A stretch of DNA of 44,089 bases from Terriglobales bacterium (GTDB lineage Bacteria > Acidobacteriota > Terriglobia > Terriglobales > Acidobacteriaceae), in contig JACQDD010000018.1 in assembly GCA_016201265.1 (NCBI GenBank), positions 1-44,089 on the forward strand. The letters are read 5' to 3'. The first letter of the stretch is position 1, and the number at the start of each line of letters is the position of its first letter. Below the pieces are notes generated by a model. The model was not told the DNA's origin. It saw only the letters and a program-made list of their open reading frames with translations, and did not search any database. The translations under genes were made by a program, and so were the position numbers. Of this stretch, positions 41,168 through 44,089 are shown one piece after another.

Positions 41168-41277
41168 TTTGGTAATTCTGTAATCGGGTAATTTGGTAAT
41201 TTGAAGGCAAGTACAGAGTGGTTATGCGGTGTGACTTGAAATTGCGAAATTACAAATTTACCAAATTACACAATTCC
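41168..41277. repeat. Octad-palindrome element D
   Basis: The left arm 41170-41203 is made of 8-nt units (TGGTAATT, CTGTAATC, GGGTAATT, TGGTAATT). The right arm 41238-41277 uses GAAATTGC, GAAATTAC, AAATTTAC and CAAATTAC. The arms are complementary and AT-rich, unlike the surroundings. The left arm starts right after the PilP-like stop, and the right arm lies inside the first codons of the next gene. Confidence 0.85.
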
Positions 41278-42084
41278 TCTCGCGGCTACATTCTCATCAC
41301 CCTGATGCTGTTCTTTGCGCTGCTGGCGATCGCCGCCGTGGCGGTGCTGCCGGAAGTTGCCTTCCAGATCAAGCGCGACCGCGAAGAAGAGCTGATCCAC
41401 CGGGCGGTGCAATACTCGCGCGGCATCCGCAAGTACTACAAGAAATTCGGGCGCTATCCTTCGCGCGTCGAAGAACTGGAAAGTACGAACAACCTCCGGT
41501 TTCTGCGCAAGCGCTACAAAGATCCGATCACCGGGAAGGACTTCAAGATTCTGCACCTCGGCGAAGTGGGCCTGAACCTCCCGGGGCTGGGACAAGGCTC
41601 GGGGCAGGGTGCCAAACAGGGATTTGCAGGAGCGCCGGGCGGCGGAATTCGTGGGGCCGTTCCCGGGGATGCCAACCTTCCCCAGGTAACGGGGGTGCCG
41701 CAGTCGCTGAACACGGGGACGCCGAAACCCGCGGGCGGTGATTCCGAAAATCCGGATGCGCAAGCGGACTCGAAAACCTCTGAAACGTCAACTCCCGATT
41801 CCCCTCCGGGAGCACAGGTTTTTGGCGGCGGGCCGATTTTGGGCGTCGCCAGCGTCAGCAAGGCGAAGACGATCCGCGAGTTCAACAAGAAAAACCACTA
41901 TAACGACTGGCTCTTTATTTACGATCCCTCCACCGATCGCGGAGGCCTGCTGAACGCTCCAGTGCAGCCGGATCTGAACAAAGGCTTCGGTGCAGGGCAA
42001 CCCGGCGCCGGACAGGGGATGCCGGGCGCGGGCCAGGGTGGGACGCCTCCGCAGCCCGGCAATCAGGAACCTCCGGAAGAGTAA
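41224..42084 (+). CDS. Pseudopilin-like membrane protein of the pilus cluster
   Basis: About 286 residues. A hydrophobic helix after a glycine (SSRGYILITLMLFFALLAIA) resembles a type III/type II pseudopilin start, without the Glu5. It is followed by the pilin-like region FQIKRDREEELIHRAVQYSR, GIRKYYKKFGRYPSRVEELE and RYKDPITGKDFKIL. The C-terminal half is Gly/Pro/Gln-rich and disordered-looking (GAGQPGAGQGMPGAGQGG). ATG 41224 is used, but the first 18 residues (LKLRNYKFTKLHNS) are encoded by the right arm of element D, so the start may be displaced. It is last in the pil operon and ends before a strong terminator. Confidence 0.75.
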   Translation: MRCDLKLRNYKFTKLHNSSRGYILITLMLFFALLAIAAVAVLPEVAFQIKRDREEELIHRAVQYSRGIRKYYKKFGRYPSRVEELESTNNLRFLRKRYKDPITGKDFKILHLGEVGLNLPGLGQGSGQGAKQGFAGAPGGGIRGAVPGDANLPQVTGVPQSLNTGTPKPAGGDSENPDAQADSKTSETSTPDSPPGAQVFGGGPILGVASVSKAKTIREFNKKNHYNDWLFIYDPSTDRGGLLNAPVQPDLNKGFGAGQPGAGQGMPGAGQGGTPPQPGNQEPPEE

Positions 42085-42126
42085 TCTCAGAAAATTGGGG
42101 GAATGGGGTTAGCTTTGCGCGCGCGA

Positions 42127-42162
42127 AAAAGCCCTGCTTGGGAGCAGGGCTTTTAATTTTTC
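42127..42162. terminator. Bidirectional Rho-independent terminator
   Basis: AAAAGCCCTGCT (42127-42138), loop TGGG, then AGCAGGGCTTTT (42143-42154), followed by AATTTTT. The A-run on one side and the T-run on the other serve the pil operon (plus) and erpA (minus). Confidence 0.92.
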
Positions 42163-42217
42163 CTTTGTTCCCAACCGAGCTTTCTCAGTCTCCAGGCCCG
42201 GTTGCAAACCGGCCCCG

Positions 42218-42583
42218 TCAGGCCTGGAACGACGACCCGCAACCGCAGGTGCTTTTGACGTTCGGGTTCTCGAACTTGAACCCGGCTCCCTCGAGGCTTT
42301 CCACGTAGTCCACGTTCGCACCCGCCAGGTACATCAAGGAGGTGGCATCCACGTACACTTTGAGCCCGTCCATGTCGAAAACCTTGTCCATCATGCCGGC
42401 GCCGTTTTCAAAGGCCATGGAATACTGAAATCCCGAGCAGCCGCCGCCCTGGACGGAAAGCCGCAATCCCGCCGGAACCGGATTCTGCGCGGCCATGATT
42501 TCTTTGACTTTGGCGATTGCGCTCGGAGTCAGGGTAAGCGGCGCGGTTTTGGGCTTTACTTCGGGTGTGGTGGTCGTTGCCAT
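42218..42583 (-). CDS. erpA: Iron-sulfur cluster insertion protein ErpA (A-type carrier)
   Basis: A 121-residue HesB/IscA-family protein that receives Fe-S clusters and passes them to apo-enzymes. The three cluster ligands are C49 (VQGGGCSGFQYS) and C113 and C115 (STCGCGSSFQ). The core starts at LTLTPSAIAKVKEIM; the first 14 residues are a Thr/Pro-rich extension. ATG 42583 has AAGGAG upstream and an extended -10 promoter. It is divergent from the small membrane-protein gene and convergent with the pil operon. IscA and SufA are alternatives, but ErpA fits the C-terminal CGCG and the single-gene setting. Confidence 0.9.
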   Translation of the reverse strand: MATTTTPEVKPKTAPLTLTPSAIAKVKEIMAAQNPVPAGLRLSVQGGGCSGFQYSMAFENGAGMMDKVFDMDGLKVYVDATSLMYLAGANVDYVESLEGAGFKFENPNVKSTCGCGSSFQA

Positions 42584-42607
42584 CTCGATATCTCCTTTGA
42601 AAACCTG

Positions 42608-42616
42608 ATTATAGCA
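42608..42616 (-). promoter_or_regulatory. Extended -10 promoter of erpA
   Basis: On the minus strand TG-C-TATAAT (42616-42608) is an extended -10 with a perfect hexamer. The start would be near 42601, 18 nt before the ATG, with AAGGAG between. The -35 is poor, as usual for this class. Confidence 0.6.
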
Positions 42617-42703
42617 AACAGCTCCGCGCCGGCGGCATGGCCTTGGACAGGGGTCATCGTTCCGGCAACTGATCTTTAGATGCCGCTGCCGGAGAGAAGG
42701 TCG

Positions 42704-42732
42704 CTGCCAGTCTTGCCAAACGGGTCTATAAT
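42704..42732 (+). promoter_or_regulatory. Sigma-70 promoter of the small membrane protein gene
   Basis: CTGCCA (42704-42709), a 17-bp spacer and TATAAT (42727-42732). The start would be near 42739, which rules out the ATG at 42734 and leaves a leader of about 100 nt to ATG 42842. Confidence 0.6.
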
Positions 42733-42841
42733 CATGGCTAGTAAGGGCCCTTCCCCGAAATCCGCGACGGGGTGGAAATCAGCTTGGCGCGGCGGCAGCG
42801 GCAACTCGGGTATTGGCTCGATCTCAGCTCCGAGGTGGTGT

Positions 42842-43123
42842 ATGCCTTCAATGTTCGGGCTGCTGGTGGCGTGGGGTATTCTGACCGCGATCCTCGTCAT
42901 CCTCCTGATCTACAAAAGCACTCTCACCATGCACGAGGACGATCAGATTTTTCTGAATGAGTCCGAATCGCACATGGAGAGAGAGCAGGTGGAAATCCTC
43001 CGGAAGGTGAACAAGATCACTCCCATTCTGAAAGTGCTGGGCGCGCTATCAGGGGCGATGATCCTCGTCATTGCGGGATTGTTCATCTACCAGGGCCTGA
43101 TGATGGCTTCGACTCCACAGTAG
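42842..43123 (+). CDS. Small two-TM membrane protein of unknown function
   Basis: About 93 residues from ATG 42842, supported by GAGGTGG just upstream and by the promoter position; the frame is open further up but without good start signals. It has two membrane segments, MFGLLVAWGILTAILVILLI and LKVLGALSGAMILVIAGLFI, joined by a charged loop (LTMHEDDQIFLNESESHMER, EREQVEILRKVNKI). It is not assigned to a family. It lies before a flavoprotein gene on the same strand, 78 bp apart. Confidence 0.75.
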   Translation: MPSMFGLLVAWGILTAILVILLIYKSTLTMHEDDQIFLNESESHMEREQVEILRKVNKITPILKVLGALSGAMILVIAGLFIYQGLMMASTPQ

Positions 43124-43201
43124 AAGCCCAGCTCGGGGACTCGCGGGAATCTCCCGTCAGTGTCACCTCGGGGAGAGTTCCGCTAGGGGAGGGTTCCGGT
43201 A

Positions 43202-44089
43202 TTGCCGCCTGGCAGCTGGCCAACTCGTCCGCGCCCGGAATGGATACGCAATAGTCCCATCGCCATTGTTGGTGGAGGCCCCGCTGGCGCTTTCGCCGGA
43301 GCGCGGCTGGCGGCAGCGGGACACGAGGTTCTCCTCTTTGAAGAAAAACTGGCCTGGGAAAAGCCCTGTGGCGGGGGCCTGACGCACAAGACTCTGCAGC
43401 AGTATCCCTTTCTCGGCGAGGTACGGGCCGAATCCAAATTCATTGAACGTTGCGAATTGGTAAGTCCCTCCGGGCGGCGGGTTCGCTTTCACTTGCGCTA
43501 TCCGCTGGCCATCTTTTCCCGCTCAGCCCTGAATGGGTTGCTGTTGGAACGGGCCCGGCAGGCCGGCGTGGAACTTCGCCAAGAACGAGTGACGCGTATC
43601 TCGGGAGCGAGCAGAGACTGGTCTCTCACTACGCCTACGGGCGAATACCGCGCTGCGCGCCTGGTGCTGGCGGCGGGCGCACGCAATCCCTTCCGCGCCC
43701 AGTTCCTGTCGCGGTTCGCCCCTGACGACCTGATGGTCACGGCGGGCTACTTCATCCCTGGCCGCAGTGCGCTGGTCCAGATTCAGTTTCTGCAAGGAAT
43801 CACGGGTTACATCTGGGTCTTCCCTCGCCCCGACCACCTCTCCGCCGGGATTGCGGCCAAGATGGGCGAAATCTCGACCGCCGAGTTGCGCTGCAGGCTC
43901 GAACGGTGGCTTGCGAACAATGGTTACAGTCTGGAGGGAGCGCGTTTTTACTCGCACATTCTTCCGGCGCTTCGCGCTCGGACGCTCGAGACGGCAGAGG
44001 TCTGCGGCGACGGTTGGGCGATGATCGGGGATAGCGCTGGACTGGTGGATCCGATCACCGGAGAAGGCCTGTACTACGCCCTTCGCTCC
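43202..44089 (+). CDS. Geranylgeranyl-reductase-like FAD oxidoreductase (3' end outside window)
   Basis: 296 codons are visible, running off the window. The N-terminal Rossmann motif is SPIAIVGGGPAGAFAGARLA with the acidic end LLFEEKLAWEKPCGGG; CGGGLTHKTL matches the PCGGG motif of geranylgeranyl reductases. Further on are AIFSRSALNGLLLERARQAG and, near the edge, GDGWAMIGDSAGLVDPITGEG, the second FAD-binding motif. These enzymes reduce isoprenoid chains of quinones, lipids or chlorophyll, or hydroxylate. The start is TTG 43202, after GGGGAGGG at 8 nt; no ATG is available between the upstream TAG and the Rossmann motif, so the start is uncertain. Confidence 0.85.
   Translation, partial: MPPGSWPTRPRPEWIRNSPIAIVGGGPAGAFAGARLAAAGHEVLLFEEKLAWEKPCGGGLTHKTLQQYPFLGEVRAESKFIERCELVSPSGRRVRFHLRYPLAIFSRSALNGLLLERARQAGVELRQERVTRISGASRDWSLTTPTGEYRAARLVLAAGARNPFRAQFLSRFAPDDLMVTAGYFIPGRSALVQIQFLQGITGYIWVFPRPDHLSAGIAAKMGEISTAELRCRLERWLANNGYSLEGARFYSHILPALRARTLETAEVCGDGWAMIGDSAGLVDPITGEGLYYALRS

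Overview
The window looks like chromosomal DNA of a GC-rich soil-type Acidobacteriota (Terriglobia, Koribacter-like). This is inferred from gene content and style, not from a marker search: a PknB-type kinase with a TPR tail, pilins of the acidobacterial FSLIELLIVVAI type, a secreted protein with a pseudopilin-like tail, DUF47-Pit, and intergenic spaces packed with palindromic repeats. I see no rRNA, tRNA, CRISPR array, prophage or insertion sequence.

Layout. 1-1682: decayed Ser/Thr kinase-TPR gene. 1728-4733: secA. 4848-5481: VapBC-type toxin-antitoxin pair. 6056-8839: AMP-ligase/ACP/PlsC fusion for acyl-chain activation and transfer. 8967-9884: membrane protein with a degenerate HD-GYP domain. 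10082-11782: phosphate uptake pair DUF47-Pit. 11895-13916: adjacent tyrosine recombinases XerC and XerD, separated only by a palindromic element. 14036-20499: lipoprotein, a periplasmic M16 peptidase pair (one active, one lacking the zinc motif), a secreted protein and a Tat-exported amidohydrolase. 20637-22503: stand-alone LigD-type polymerase domain and a DUF72 protein. 22987-25156: cell-wall sugar recycling module (AmgK-like kinase fused to a RapZ C-terminal domain, plus a MurU-like nucleotidyltransferase) with a damaged junction. 25459-28601: TPR protein, SpoIIE-type phosphatase, Rieske oxygenase. 29366-30712: two tandem type IV pilins. 30933-33558: ABC exporter operon. 33683-35190: methyltransferase and LolA. 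35308-42084: pilus assembly cluster pilC (broken by an amber codon), pilB, hicB-like gene, pilM, pilN, pilO, pilP-like gene and a pseudopilin-like gene. 42218-44089: erpA, a small membrane protein, and a geranylgeranyl-reductase-like flavoprotein running off the end.

The strongest unexplained signal is a set of intergenic elements at 12829, 20539, 21741, 27421, 28663 and 41168. Their arms are made of degenerate 7-nt (once 8-nt) tandem units, and in five of six the arms face each other as inverted repeats. The unit sequence differs between loci while the architecture is kept. Several elements fill the whole gap between two genes and run into start or stop codons. Short words are shared between loci, for example AAGTCAGAAG at three sites. 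Two other palindrome families are also dispersed here.

The other notable points are two in-frame nonsense codons that each look like a single G-to-T change (kinase-TPR and pilC), an apparent in-frame HicA-remnant/HicB fusion inside the pil operon, a good sigma-54 promoter before pilA, and a conserved 3' element plus GNRA-loop terminator after both pilins.
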